Source: Paenibacillus sp. FJAT-29882 (GTDB taxonomy: Bacteria; Bacillota; Bacilli; Bacillales; DSM-1321). From it: DNA of 64,000 nt. The notes beneath the pieces were generated by a model, which was not told the origin of the DNA, made no database searches, and saw nothing but the letters and a program-made list of their open reading frames with translations. Position 1 is the stretch's first letter. The number at the start of each line of letters is the position of its first letter. The translations under genes and the position numbers were made by a program. Below, piece after piece: positions 17,269-25,661 of the stretch. The stretch spans positions 372,001 to 436,000 of the forward strand of contig NZ_LMVB01000001.1 in assembly GCF_001510645.1 (NCBI RefSeq), in the 5' to 3' direction.

Positions 17269-18543
17269 ATGAAGAAGAAATTGATATTGACGTTCTTGGT
17301 CGTGTTTTCACTTATTCTTTCTGCATGTAGTTCAGATACAAGCTCTACTGGAGAGAAAGGCGATGGTAAAGAAAAGCTTGATATCTTTAGCTGGTGGACG
17401 GGCGCTGGGGAGGAAGACGGGTTAAAAGCGCTTATTGCGCTATTTGAAGAAAAATATCCTGATATCCCCATTGAAAATGCAGCCGTTGCGGGTGGCGCAG
17501 GGACAAATGCGAAGGCCGTACTGACGAGCAGGATGCAAGGGAATGATCCGCCAGCAACATTCCAAGTTCATGGTGGTTCAGAGTTGAATGATAGCTGGGT
17601 GGCAGCGGACAAAATGGAGAATTTAAATGATCTTTATAAAGAAGAAGACTGGAATGATAAGTTCCCGAAAGAGTTGATTGATCTCGTTAGCAAGGATGGA
17701 AAGATTTACTCCGTACCGGTAAATATTCATCGCAGTAATGTTCTTTGGTATAACAAAAAAGTGTTTGATGAGAATGGATTAAAAGCTCCGACTACTTTTT
17801 CAGAGTTTTTTGAGGTGGCAGATGCATTGAAAGCCAAAGGAATTACCCCACTTGCATTAGGAGATAAAGAACCTTGGACAGCTACTCATTTATTTGAAAC
17901 AATTTTACTTGGGGTACTTGGTCCTGTTGATTACGGGAAGGTTTGGACAGGTGACATTGCTTTAGATGACGCAAAAGTGGTGGAAGCAGCGGAAACGTTC
18001 AAAAAGATGCTCACCTATGTGAATGAAGACCACAGCTCTCGCAATTGGCAGGATGCTTCTCAGCTCGTTGGCAATGGAGAAGCTGCGATGAACGTAATGG
18101 GAGATTGGGCAAAAGGATATTTTGTTAATGATTTAAAACTTGCTGTAAATGAAGATTTTGGCTATATCGCTACACCAGAGACAGACGGAGACTTCATTGT
18201 TATTACCGATACTTTTGGTCTTCCAAAAGGGTTGAAGAATGCGGATGATGTGAAAAAGTTTTTGGGCGTATTAGGCTCTGTTGAAGGGCAAGATGTTTTT
18301 AACCCATTGAAAGGTTCGATTCCTGCACGGATCGATTCAGATCTATCTAAATATGATCAATATGGAAAAGACACAATTGAAGAGTTTAAAACGGCTAACC
18401 TTGCTCCTAGCTTAGCGCATGGGTCGGCTGCTCCAGAAGGTTTTGTTACGAAAGTGAACCAGGCTGTTAACATCTTTGTCACACAAGGAGATGTCGATCA
18501 ATTTATTGGTTCCTTGAAATCAGCAGGATCTGAACTTAAATAG
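17269..18543 (+). CDS. CUT1-type sugar ABC transporter substrate-binding lipoprotein
   Basis: A 424-residue lipoprotein with lipobox ILSACS and the extracellular solute-binding family 1 fold (LDIFSWWTGAGEEDGL; QVHGGSELNDSWV; YSVPVNIHRSNVLWYNKKVF; AAMNVMGDWAKGYF). It binds a mono- or oligosaccharide outside the membrane. A very strong ribosome site (GAGGAGGAGG) precedes it. The downstream permeases complete the importer. The family includes glucose, mannose and plant oligosaccharide binders; the exact sugar is not evident. Confidence 0.92.
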   Translation: MKKKLILTFLVVFSLILSACSSDTSSTGEKGDGKEKLDIFSWWTGAGEEDGLKALIALFEEKYPDIPIENAAVAGGAGTNAKAVLTSRMQGNDPPATFQVHGGSELNDSWVAADKMENLNDLYKEEDWNDKFPKELIDLVSKDGKIYSVPVNIHRSNVLWYNKKVFDENGLKAPTTFSEFFEVADALKAKGITPLALGDKEPWTATHLFETILLGVLGPVDYGKVWTGDIALDDAKVVEAAETFKKMLTYVNEDHSSRNWQDASQLVGNGEAAMNVMGDWAKGYFVNDLKLAVNEDFGYIATPETDGDFIVITDTFGLPKGLKNADDVKKFLGVLGSVEGQDVFNPLKGSIPARIDSDLSKYDQYGKDTIEEFKTANLAPSLAHGSAAPEGFVTKVNQAVNIFVTQGDVDQFIGSLKSAGSELK

Positions 18544-18555
18544 TTGTTACTAAGG

Positions 18556-18670
18556 TGGGGGTGTCTTATAAGGGTCTGACCTCGTACACTAAATCAGTAT
18601 AAAGTGTCTTATACTGTATTTAGTTGTTGCGGGGTCTGACCCTTTGCTCTGGGATACCGCCTCTTTTTCT
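18556..18670. repeat. Family A repeat inside the sugar ABC operon
   Basis: A full-length copy: GGTGTCTTATAAGGGTCTGACC at the left, CAGTATAAAGTGT/CTTATACTG in the middle, and GGGGTCTGACCCTTT at the right with TTTTTCT after it. It folds into one long imperfect hairpin. It fills the gap between the binding-protein and permease genes, where a leaky stem-loop would leave more binding-protein mRNA than permease mRNA. Confidence 0.75.
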
Positions 18671-18689
18671 TAAAAGGGAGGTTAATTCA

Positions 18690-19655
18690 GTGGAACTAGT
18701 CAAACAAAACAATCCTCAAAAAGTGGTGCGGGCTACGAAAAGGAAGAAAAAATTATCGACAGATCATATGATGGCATTAGCCTTTTTACTGCCTTCTTTT
18801 ATCCTTATTGTTATTTTTGTTTATGGATTTATCGGTTGGACAGGTTATGTTTCATTAAGTAATTGGAATTCTCTCGTTCCGGACTTCTCTTTTGTAGGGT
18901 TGAAAAACTATCTATATCTGTTTGGCGATTTTCGATTTCAAGCTGATTTAAGAAATACCTTATTCTTTACGATTTTATTTATCGGCTTAGTCATAATATT
19001 TGGCTTAACCTTAGCCATTTTACTTGATCAAAAAATCAAGGGTGAGTCCGTTTTTCGAAATCTTTTCTTTTTCCCAATGGCCTTATCCTTTGTTGTAACA
19101 GGAGTTGTTTGGCAATGGTTGTTGAACCCCTCTACAGGTGTTAACTTATTTTTAAAAACATTTGGAATTCAACCAAAATGGTATACAGATACAACGATTC
19201 TAGCTGGTTTCAAATGGGGGCAAATCGAATTTGGTCTGCCAGTTGCGATGATTGCAGTTGGAATTGCTGCTGTTTGGCAAATGACCGGCTTTTCACTTGC
19301 GATGTATATTGCAGGGCTTCGTGGTATTCCTGACGAAACGCGTGAAGCAGCTAGGATGGACGGGGCAACAGAATTACAAATTTATTGGAAAGTAATTCTT
19401 CCTCAATTACGGCCCATTACAGTCAGTGTGATTATTATTATGGCACATATATCCTTGAAAATATTTGACTTGATTTATTCGATGACAGGACCTGGAGCGA
19501 ATTTTGTAACAGATGTTCCTGGTGTTTACATGTTCGAAACAACATTCCGGGGAAATTATTATGCGAATGGTGCTGCGATTGCGATCATCATGCTGTTGAG
19601 TGTGGCAATTTTCATGGTGCCTTATTTAATTCGTAGTCGAAAGGGGGAGGCTTAG
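18690..19655 (+). CDS. Sugar ABC transporter permease (MalF/MsmF type)
   Basis: A 321-residue protein from GTG 18690, chosen because GGGAGG lies 8 nt upstream; the longer frame upstream reads through the intergenic repeat. Six helices; the conserved EAA loop EAARMDGATELQIYWKVILP contacts the ATPase. An N-terminal basic patch (KRKKKL) precedes the first helix. It pairs with the next permease. No ATPase gene follows, so a shared ATPase such as MsmX is presumably used, as for most CUT1 importers in Bacillus. Confidence 0.92.
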   Translation: MELVKQNNPQKVVRATKRKKKLSTDHMMALAFLLPSFILIVIFVYGFIGWTGYVSLSNWNSLVPDFSFVGLKNYLYLFGDFRFQADLRNTLFFTILFIGLVIIFGLTLAILLDQKIKGESVFRNLFFFPMALSFVVTGVVWQWLLNPSTGVNLFLKTFGIQPKWYTDTTILAGFKWGQIEFGLPVAMIAVGIAAVWQMTGFSLAMYIAGLRGIPDETREAARMDGATELQIYWKVILPQLRPITVSVIIIMAHISLKIFDLIYSMTGPGANFVTDVPGVYMFETTFRGNYYANGAAIAIIMLLSVAIFMVPYLIRSRKGEA

Positions 19656-19656
19656 G

Positions 19657-20478
19657 ATGGTATTACGCAGCATATCTAAACCATTGATCTACGTCCTATT
19701 AATTGCAGTAAGCATCTTTTTCCTCATGCCCATTTACGTGTTGATTATTACAAGCTTAAAACCATTAGAAGAAATTACTTTATCGAATATGTGGAAATTA
19801 CCGTCTGTTCTAGATATGAGCAGCTATTCGGAAGCCTTCTCGAAACTTGCTCCCAATTTAATGAATTCCTTTTACCTAGTCATTCCGGCAACAATTCTAT
19901 CAGCCATGCTTGGGGCGATGAGCGGTTATGTGCTATCGAAATGGAAATTCAAAGGGTCAGAGATTTTATTTACGCTGATGTTGTTCGGCATGTTTATTCC
20001 TTATCAAAGTATTCTAATTCCCCTTATTCAATTTTTACGTGAGGTGGGATTGTATAATACGATACTTGGTTTAATTTTAGTCCATGTGGTTTATGGCATT
20101 CCTATTGCAACACTGATGTTCCGTAATTTTTATGTGAACATTCCCGATGAAATGATTGAATCAGCCCAAATCGATGGCGCTAATTTCCTAGGAGTCTTCC
20201 GCCATATCATGATTCCCTTATCCATTTCTGGTTTTGTAGTCGTAGCCATATGGCAATTTACAAATATCTGGAATGAATTTCTATTTGCAGTAACCATTAC
20301 GACATCTGATCAACAACCCGTTATGGTTGCTTTGCAAAATCTTTCAGGAAGCCAAATTGTTCAGTGGAATGTCCAAATGGCAGGTGCTTTACTTGCGGCA
20401 CTGCCAACATTGATTGTTTATATTCTGCTTGGAAAATATTTTGTAAAAGGTCTTTTGGCCGGGTCTGTGAAAGGATAA
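19657..20478 (+). CDS. Sugar ABC transporter permease (MalG/MsmG type)
   Basis: A 273-residue inner-membrane permease starting one base after the preceding stop. Six predicted helices; EAA loop ESAQIDGANFLGVFRHIMIP. The C-terminus ends YFVKGLLAGSVKG, a characteristic MalG-type ending. Last gene of the sugar transporter operon; no catabolic enzyme follows in the window. Confidence 0.92.
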   Translation: MVLRSISKPLIYVLLIAVSIFFLMPIYVLIITSLKPLEEITLSNMWKLPSVLDMSSYSEAFSKLAPNLMNSFYLVIPATILSAMLGAMSGYVLSKWKFKGSEILFTLMLFGMFIPYQSILIPLIQFLREVGLYNTILGLILVHVVYGIPIATLMFRNFYVNIPDEMIESAQIDGANFLGVFRHIMIPLSISGFVVVAIWQFTNIWNEFLFAVTITTSDQQPVMVALQNLSGSQIVQWNVQMAGALLAALPTLIVYILLGKYFVKGLLAGSVKG

Positions 20479-20569
20479 ATAAGAAGATTCAATGCAGATA
20501 ACCTTCCTTTTTGTTATTTTTGTTCTGGAAATAAATTGAACAATCATATAACTAAGTAGGGGGGTTTTT

Positions 20570-21346
20570 ATGGCTAAGTACAGAAGATTCAAGTTCGCAC
20601 GTGGACCTCTGCCTACAAGGTATGTAATCTTGATTACGTTTCTTTTTTTCATTATTTCTACGGTTTTTAGTGGTTGGGTGATTAATAAAAAAATTGAACC
20701 TCATTTAATAGAAATAGCAGAAGCGAAAACCAGGGAATTTGCGGTTGAAGCAATAAATGATGCAATAGAGAAAAAGATCAGTCAAAATGTTGATATTAGA
20801 AAGCTAATCGTCACTCATCAAGCAGGAGATCAAATAGGGTATAGCTTTGACCCTAATATTTATAATCATGTTGCTTCCGAAACAACATTACGAGTTCAAG
20901 AATATTTAGAAGCGATAAAAGAAGGAGAGCTTGAAACTTTACAAACATTTAAAAATGATGAGTTTATCGACTATGAAAGTTCGGTGAAAGAAAAAGGTGT
21001 CATCTATAAAATTCCTTTAGGTATGTCTACCGATGCCGTTTTGCTCGCAAATCTAGGGCCTAAGGTGCCTGTTCGCTTTGAAATTATTGGGGATGTTACA
21101 TCAGAGGTGGAAACAACTACGAAGGAAACGGGAATTAATAATACGATACTTGAAATATTTGTGAATATTAAAGTGAATATGCATGTGATTATTCCTTCGG
21201 TTGAAAAAGAGATTACTGTAGAAAATCATGTTAAAATTGGTGATTTAATTTTACCAGGAAAAGTTCCGACGTACTATAATGGCGGTGGCAAACAGAGCGA
21301 CGTAAATCCAATGGTTATTCCTGACAAAAAGGAAGAGAAGGAATAA
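20570..21346 (+). CDS. yunB: Sporulation protein YunB
   Basis: A 258-residue protein with a basic N-terminus and one membrane segment (YVILITFLFFIISTVFSGWVI, about 23-43), followed by a long extracytoplasmic domain (INDAIEKKISQ; GVIYKIPLGMSTDAVLLANLGPKVPVRF). It matches B. subtilis YunB in length and layout; YunB is made in the mother cell under sigma-E and is needed for normal sporulation, with unknown biochemistry. GGGGGG-rich ribosome site. The TAA stop is directly followed by the family B element. Confidence 0.88.
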   Translation: MAKYRRFKFARGPLPTRYVILITFLFFIISTVFSGWVINKKIEPHLIEIAEAKTREFAVEAINDAIEKKISQNVDIRKLIVTHQAGDQIGYSFDPNIYNHVASETTLRVQEYLEAIKEGELETLQTFKNDEFIDYESSVKEKGVIYKIPLGMSTDAVLLANLGPKVPVRFEIIGDVTSEVETTTKETGINNTILEIFVNIKVNMHVIIPSVEKEITVENHVKIGDLILPGKVPTYYNGGGKQSDVNPMVIPDKKEEKE

Positions 21347-21347
21347 A

Positions 21348-21782
21348 GTGAACCTTCAATCAGTGGGGGGGCTTCATCCCCCACTGATTGTTAGTCCCGT
21401 TCTACTGTCGCTAATACCTCCACTTCGCTTCGGTAAAGCGACACTACGAACCCGATTCGTTCAACTAAACCTTTGAAGACCACAAAGGTAAGTTTCACTG
21501 TATCTCACCAATCGGGCTTTTACTTCAAAAAGTGAGGCGACTGGTACAAGGGAACGTCTCCTAAGATCGCTCACGTCCTGTGAGCAACAGAGACGCCATC
21601 ACATCCTGTGATAGTCCGACAAGCATAAGATGGAATACGGCGTGACGTAGTTTGCCACAGAGTATTACAGCTGAGGGGCTAGGAGCCGCAACTAGATTGG
21701 GCAGTTGTCCCTCACCTAAGCTTCTTCGATTCCTCTAAGCCTTGAGGTGGGGGTCTTGACTTTCCGTTAATGCGGGATAAAA
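21348..21782 (+). mobile_element. Family B element, long form: structured-RNA element (candidate HEARO/omega-RNA type)
   Basis: A 435-bp non-coding element from GTGAACC to GCGGGATAAAA. The left end is a perfect 13-bp hairpin CAATCAGTGGGGG/CCCCCACTGATTG. Inside are stems GTCGCT/AGCGAC, CCCGAT/ATCGGG enclosing CCTTTG/CAAAGG, and CGTCTC/GAGACG enclosing GCTCAC/GTGAGC. The right end carries a CACCT..AAGCTT hairpin and the CCGTTAATGCGGGATAAA tail shared by five shorter copies. No ORF is present. Nested GC stems and a start right at GTGA are what I recall for HEARO RNAs (IscB-associated omega RNA), which insert after ATGA or GTGA. The RNA class is inferred, not proven. Confidence 0.5.
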
Positions 21783-21810
21783 CCAAATACTAGTCGGTCT
21801 AAAAAGCCAA

Positions 21811-21876
21811 GGGCTGGATGTCACAACTTCTATATCATGAAAATACAGATTCGGAGTTGTGGCAAAGCCCCTTTTT
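21811..21876. terminator. Large hairpin terminator
   Basis: GGGCT/AGCCC outside and CACAACT/AGTTGTG inside, with a loop of about 26 nt and CTTTTT after it. It may end transcripts coming from yunB or from the element. Confidence 0.65.
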
Positions 21877-21900
21877 AAGACACTCACTTGCAGTCTTATC

Positions 21901-23739
21901 TTATTCTTTTGGCAACACGATTTGTTTGTACAATTTTACAGTAATTACATAATACAGGCTGTAAATGATCAAGAATATGATAATTGGAACCCAAATTCGG
22001 TAGTACGGATTTAAAATAATGAAAGAGAACATATTCATACCAATCAACACATGAGTAAGGCCAATGATTGCAGGAAATAGGAAGATAATAAATAATTCTT
22101 TATAAACAGATGTTGAAAGCTGAGAGCGTCTGACGCCGATTTTCCTTAGCATTTGGTAGCGTGATGTATCTTTAGAAGCACCTGATACTATTTTGAACAT
22201 GAGGCAGCTTGCCATCATCGCGAGAAAGGCAATGCCTAAAAAGAGGCCCATGAACATCGTCCCGCTTGTAAAGCTACTATACATATTATAAAAGGAATAT
22301 TTGCTTGTTAAGTCATCTGCTGTTAGGTTTGGTTCTTTCTCTAACACAAGCATGTCAATTTCTTGCCATTCATGTAAATAGTCCATGAACTTGTCGCTTT
22401 TTCCAATATACATAAGCATCTCTTGTCCCTGTATTTTATGATACGTTTCTGCATCTAGGACGATCGTTTGCTTAATTTCCCGGTAATTGGTTTGTAGATT
22501 CCATAAGGCTCTAGCCCATTCATCTGAGAGCTGTTGGCCCACTTCTGGGTTCTTCACTTCACGTAATGAAATCTTGCCTTTGGGAAGGGCTTCCGTGACC
22601 CGTTTGAATTTGGGCTTTTTTCCATCTGAAAGTAATAGGAGCGGACGTTGATTATCTAAGTCATCACGTAAATAATACGTATAGTCAGCATCTTCTTTGA
22701 ATCGGTATTGATTCTCTTCGGTAAAATGAACGCTTTTTAAGATCGCTTTTTCTTCTGCGTTCGGATTTTTTATGACAACATCGTATACATTCATCATTTC
22801 TGCCATTTGTGAGGCACTATTTTTAAAAGCAAGACCAGCAGATATTGCACCGGCCCCAAGAGCAATAAGCATGGCTACAGTTGCTAATATCTTCGTCAAA
22901 CCTTGAATTCTAAAATTCAATTGGGCGAATGTGAAAGATGTGACACCTTTTGTCGTCCAGCGTTTGTTGGCTTGTATTCGTCGGACTATGACAGGAAGGT
23001 AGCCTATGAACAATAAGTAGGTTCCGAGTGTCGTGAATGTTGGTGCTGCGAACAAGCCAATCTCCCGCAACTGTTCCATGAAAATTAAAGAAACATAGCC
23101 TAGGCATAAGGTTATTAGACCAAGTAAGATCAACCAACTGTTTTTCTTTTTCTGAATCGGCATCTCATCAGGATGAACGTCGGAATAGATCAGCTGTAAC
23201 ACTTGAACTCTCGATAACTTGATATGATTGATTAAAGCGGTAAATAAAAATACGACGATAAAAAAGACAAAGGTTGCCAATACAGCTGGTAGATAGAATG
23301 ATTGATAGCCCTCTAATGTGATGTTGAGCTGTCCGGCAAGTAGATAGCCAACGATGAAAGCTAGTCCGATTCCAACGGTAATTCCAATGACTAAAGATGC
23401 TGCACCAATCACCATTGTTTCAACAAACATAATTTTCTTGATGCTCTTTTTCTTAGCCCCAAGCATCATATACATTCCAAATTCCTTTTGTCGTAAAGAG
23501 AGTAGAAAGGTGTTAGTGTAGAGCATATACATAATGGTTACGACTGAAAGCAGTACAGAACCAACAATAAAGACGAGTTGAATGTTTCTGATCATTGCAT
23601 TGGACTTAATAAACTCTGTATTCCAAGAAAGTGTTTGGAACATATAGAAAACGGAAATTGTCATGACGAGCCCGGATAATAAGACAAAATAATCTTTCAG
23701 TTTACCCTTCATGCCAGCGAGTGATAATTTTAGTAACAT
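21901..23739 (-). CDS. Bce-type ABC transporter permease (FtsX-like)
   Basis: A 612-residue membrane protein from ATG 23739 (AAAGGAG upstream). Layout: two FtsX-like modules with about ten helices and a large extracellular domain (about residues 300-480) between helices 7 and 8, as in BceB, YxdM and VraG. Such transporters give resistance to cell-wall-active peptides by freeing lipid II cycle intermediates. Partner ATPase is 17 bp upstream. Unusually for this class, no BceRS-like two-component system lies nearby. Confidence 0.88.
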   Translation of the reverse strand: MLLKLSLAGMKGKLKDYFVLLSGLVMTISVFYMFQTLSWNTEFIKSNAMIRNIQLVFIVGSVLLSVVTIMYMLYTNTFLLSLRQKEFGMYMMLGAKKKSIKKIMFVETMVIGAASLVIGITVGIGLAFIVGYLLAGQLNITLEGYQSFYLPAVLATFVFFIVVFLFTALINHIKLSRVQVLQLIYSDVHPDEMPIQKKKNSWLILLGLITLCLGYVSLIFMEQLREIGLFAAPTFTTLGTYLLFIGYLPVIVRRIQANKRWTTKGVTSFTFAQLNFRIQGLTKILATVAMLIALGAGAISAGLAFKNSASQMAEMMNVYDVVIKNPNAEEKAILKSVHFTEENQYRFKEDADYTYYLRDDLDNQRPLLLLSDGKKPKFKRVTEALPKGKISLREVKNPEVGQQLSDEWARALWNLQTNYREIKQTIVLDAETYHKIQGQEMLMYIGKSDKFMDYLHEWQEIDMLVLEKEPNLTADDLTSKYSFYNMYSSFTSGTMFMGLFLGIAFLAMMASCLMFKIVSGASKDTSRYQMLRKIGVRRSQLSTSVYKELFIIFLFPAIIGLTHVLIGMNMFSFIILNPYYRIWVPIIIFLIIYSLYYVITVKLYKQIVLPKE

Positions 23740-23755
23740 CGATAATTCTCCTTTC

Positions 23756-24517
23756 TTATGCGTTCTTTGTTCCAAGCTGCGCAAGCACGTCTAGAATTTC
23801 TTTGTAAAATAATTCACGAGTGGACGAACGGTGAATTTCCTTATGAAGCTTGCCATCTTGGATAAAAATAATTCGTTGGCAGTAACTTGCGCTATATGCA
23901 TCATGGGTCACCATCATGATGGACACATTTTGCCTGTCATTTAAGTCTTTCATGGTTTCAAGCAAGCTTGTTGCATTTTTGGAATCAAGTGCTCCTGTCG
24001 GTTCGTCTCCTAGAATGACAGTTGGTTCGTGAACGAGAGCTCGGGCAGCGGCAGAGCGCTGCTTTTGACCACCTGAGATTTCAGCAGGATATTTTTGCAG
24101 CAATTCTTCAATTCCTAAACGTTTCGCGACGGTCATGACTTTTGCATCCACATTTTTAGCGGGCGTTCCTTGTAAATACAGGGGGAGGGCAATGTTTTCG
24201 GCAATTGTCATATTCTCGAGCAAGTTGAAGTCCTGAAAAATGAAGCCTAATTTTTGTGAGCGAAAATCAGAAAGTTCATCTTGCCCCATATCGGTAATAT
24301 CGACATTGTCAATTTTAATTTCGCCAGACGTGACTTGATCAAGTGTTGAAATCACATTCAATAACGTCGTTTTCCCCGATCCGGAAGGCCCCATGATTCC
24401 AACAAACTCTCCTTCTTGCATCGAAAAAGAGACATCGTTTAGCGCCTTAAACTGGTTGCCACCTTTTTTCCCATAAACCTTTTGAACGTTACATACTTCT
24501 ACTACTGGTGATTTCAT
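23756..24517 (-). CDS. Bce-type ABC transporter ATP-binding protein
   Basis: A 253-residue ATPase of the MacB/LolD-like group: Walker A GPSGSGKTTLL, Q-loop FQDFNLLENMT, signature ISGGQKQRSAAARAL, Walker B TVILGDEPTGALD, switch His in MMVTHDAYSA. First gene of the operon with the FtsX-like permease. AAAGGAGG ribosome site. Its promoter carries several palindromes. Confidence 0.92.
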   Translation of the reverse strand: MKSPVVEVCNVQKVYGKKGGNQFKALNDVSFSMQEGEFVGIMGPSGSGKTTLLNVISTLDQVTSGEIKIDNVDITDMGQDELSDFRSQKLGFIFQDFNLLENMTIAENIALPLYLQGTPAKNVDAKVMTVAKRLGIEELLQKYPAEISGGQKQRSAAARALVHEPTVILGDEPTGALDSKNATSLLETMKDLNDRQNVSIMMVTHDAYSASYCQRIIFIQDGKLHKEIHRSSTRELFYKEILDVLAQLGTKNA

Positions 24518-24550
24518 TTATATGTCCTCCTTTGTATTAATAATAAATGT

Positions 24551-24618
24551 GTGTATTATGCGATACATACACTTTGTATATGTGTACTATACACGTAGTA
24601 CATTGATTGAGTCAATCA
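24551..24618 (-). promoter_or_regulatory. Promoter with clustered palindromes before the Bce-type operon
   Basis: On the minus strand TTGACT (24610-24615) and TATAGT (24586-24591) form an 18-bp-spaced promoter. The -10 lies inside the perfect dyad GTGTACTATACAC (24582-24594), which is itself inside TGTACTA/TAGTACA (24583-24602). A perfect TGATTGAGTCAATCA (24604-24618) covers the -35, and GTGTAT/ATACAC (24551-24572) lies downstream. This looks like repressor control, perhaps by a GntR- or PadR-type factor, rather than BceR-type activation. Confidence 0.6.
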
Positions 24619-24661
24619 TTGTTTTTTGCAAGTTAAACTAAGTAGTCAAAAACAAAAGAGT

Positions 24662-24710
24662 TTGACACACACACAGATTTGTGAGATTATACCCCTAACG
24701 ACCGTTAGGG
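24662..24710 (+). promoter_or_regulatory. Promoter and TetR operator of the SMR operon
   Basis: TTGACA (24662) and GATTAT (24685) with a 17-bp spacer, followed at once by the perfect dyad CCCTAACGACCGTTAGGG (24693-24710). The dyad overlaps the GGGAGG ribosome site of the TetR gene, so the TetR protein would block its own operon. Confidence 0.8.
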
Positions 24711-24720
24711 AGGTTCGATT

Positions 24721-25314
24721 ATGAGTGCTGAGTTAATTCGTAACGTCGCTCTTATTCAATTTGCAAGAGATGGATATGAAGGGGCGTCACTTAGTAAAAT
24801 AGCGGAAGAAGTCGGCATAAAAAAACCAAGCATTTATGCTCATTATAAAGGCAAGGATGAGTTGTTTTTTGCTGTCGTGAACTATGCGATAGATACGGAA
24901 AAAAGAAGAATCATCGAATACTTTCAATCGCAAGAAAATAAACCGATTGAGGATGTGTTACGAGGTTTTTTTGATTGGATTGAAAAAGAAAACATGGAAA
25001 ATGATCATGCGAGATTTCTGTTACGAATTTCCTTTTTTCCTCCTTCAAAGCTGCACCAGGATGTTTGTGATCTCGTGAATCCATTCCTTGAACAAATGCA
25101 GCGAATATTGGCAAGATGGCTCCGAAACAGAAGTAGAAGTCTCTACATTTCAAACGCGATGGACTATGCGCTTGCTTATCTTACACTGGTTGATGGAACG
25201 GTTCTCGAACTGATTTACAGTGGGTCTGTGCCCTACAAAAAACGTGTTCGTGCTGCATGGCCGATTTTTTGGCGTGGGTTATTTACAAAAGAGGAAGGAG
25301 TGGATGAAACATGA
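24721..25314 (+). CDS. yvdT: TetR-family regulator of the SMR efflux pair (YvdT-like)
   Basis: A 197-residue protein. N-terminal helix-turn-helix: VALIQFARDGYEGASLSKIAEEVGIKKPSIYAHYKGKDELF (residues about 8-48, read in two parts). The order TetR-SMR-SMR matches B. subtilis yvdT-yvdS-yvdR. Its stop overlaps the next start (ATGA). Probable autorepressor through the dyad at 24693; the inducer is likely a cationic compound exported by the SMR pair. Confidence 0.85.
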   Translation: MSAELIRNVALIQFARDGYEGASLSKIAEEVGIKKPSIYAHYKGKDELFFAVVNYAIDTEKRRIIEYFQSQENKPIEDVLRGFFDWIEKENMENDHARFLLRISFFPPSKLHQDVCDLVNPFLEQMQRILARWLRNRSRSLYISNAMDYALAYLTLVDGTVLELIYSGSVPYKKRVRAAWPIFWRGLFTKEEGVDET

Positions 25315-25661
25315 ATCGGAATTGGATCTATGTACTACTAGCAGGAATCCTTGAAATTGTTTGGGTTTCAGGGTTGAAATATTCCAATAATACATTGGAG
25401 TGGGTTCTAACAGGAGTAGCCATTGTTATTAGTTTCGTTGTACTAGTAATAGCAACCAAACAGCTGCCGGTTGGAACGGTGTATGCTGTTTTCACCGGAA
25501 TTGGCACAGCCGGAACCGTGATTGTAGAAATGGCCGTTTTCGGTGAACCCTTTAAATTAGTAAAAATCGTACTCATCGGAACCCTTCTTTGTGGGGTAAT
25601 CGGATTAAAGGTGTTAACGAGTGAGGAAGAAGATACGAAGGTAGAAGGAGGGAAAGCCTAA
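25311..25661 (+). CDS. yvdS: Small multidrug resistance protein, subunit 1 (YvdS-like)
   Basis: A 116-residue, four-helix SMR protein. The family glutamate is in helix 1 (AGILEIVWVSGLKYS, Glu13), and the signature GTVYAVFTGIGTAGTV lies in helix 3. SMR proteins exchange protons for cationic drugs or guanidinium; paired SMR genes usually make heterodimers. No guanidine-I riboswitch is visible upstream. Overlaps the next gene by TAATG. Confidence 0.9.
   Translation: MNRNWIYVLLAGILEIVWVSGLKYSNNTLEWVLTGVAIVISFVVLVIATKQLPVGTVYAVFTGIGTAGTVIVEMAVFGEPFKLVKIVLIGTLLCGVIGLKVLTSEEEDTKVEGGKA

Noticed and set aside
21348..21782. Element considered as a group II intron fragment
   Set aside because: No domain V-like hairpin or reverse transcriptase was found, and the same ends occur on far smaller copies.
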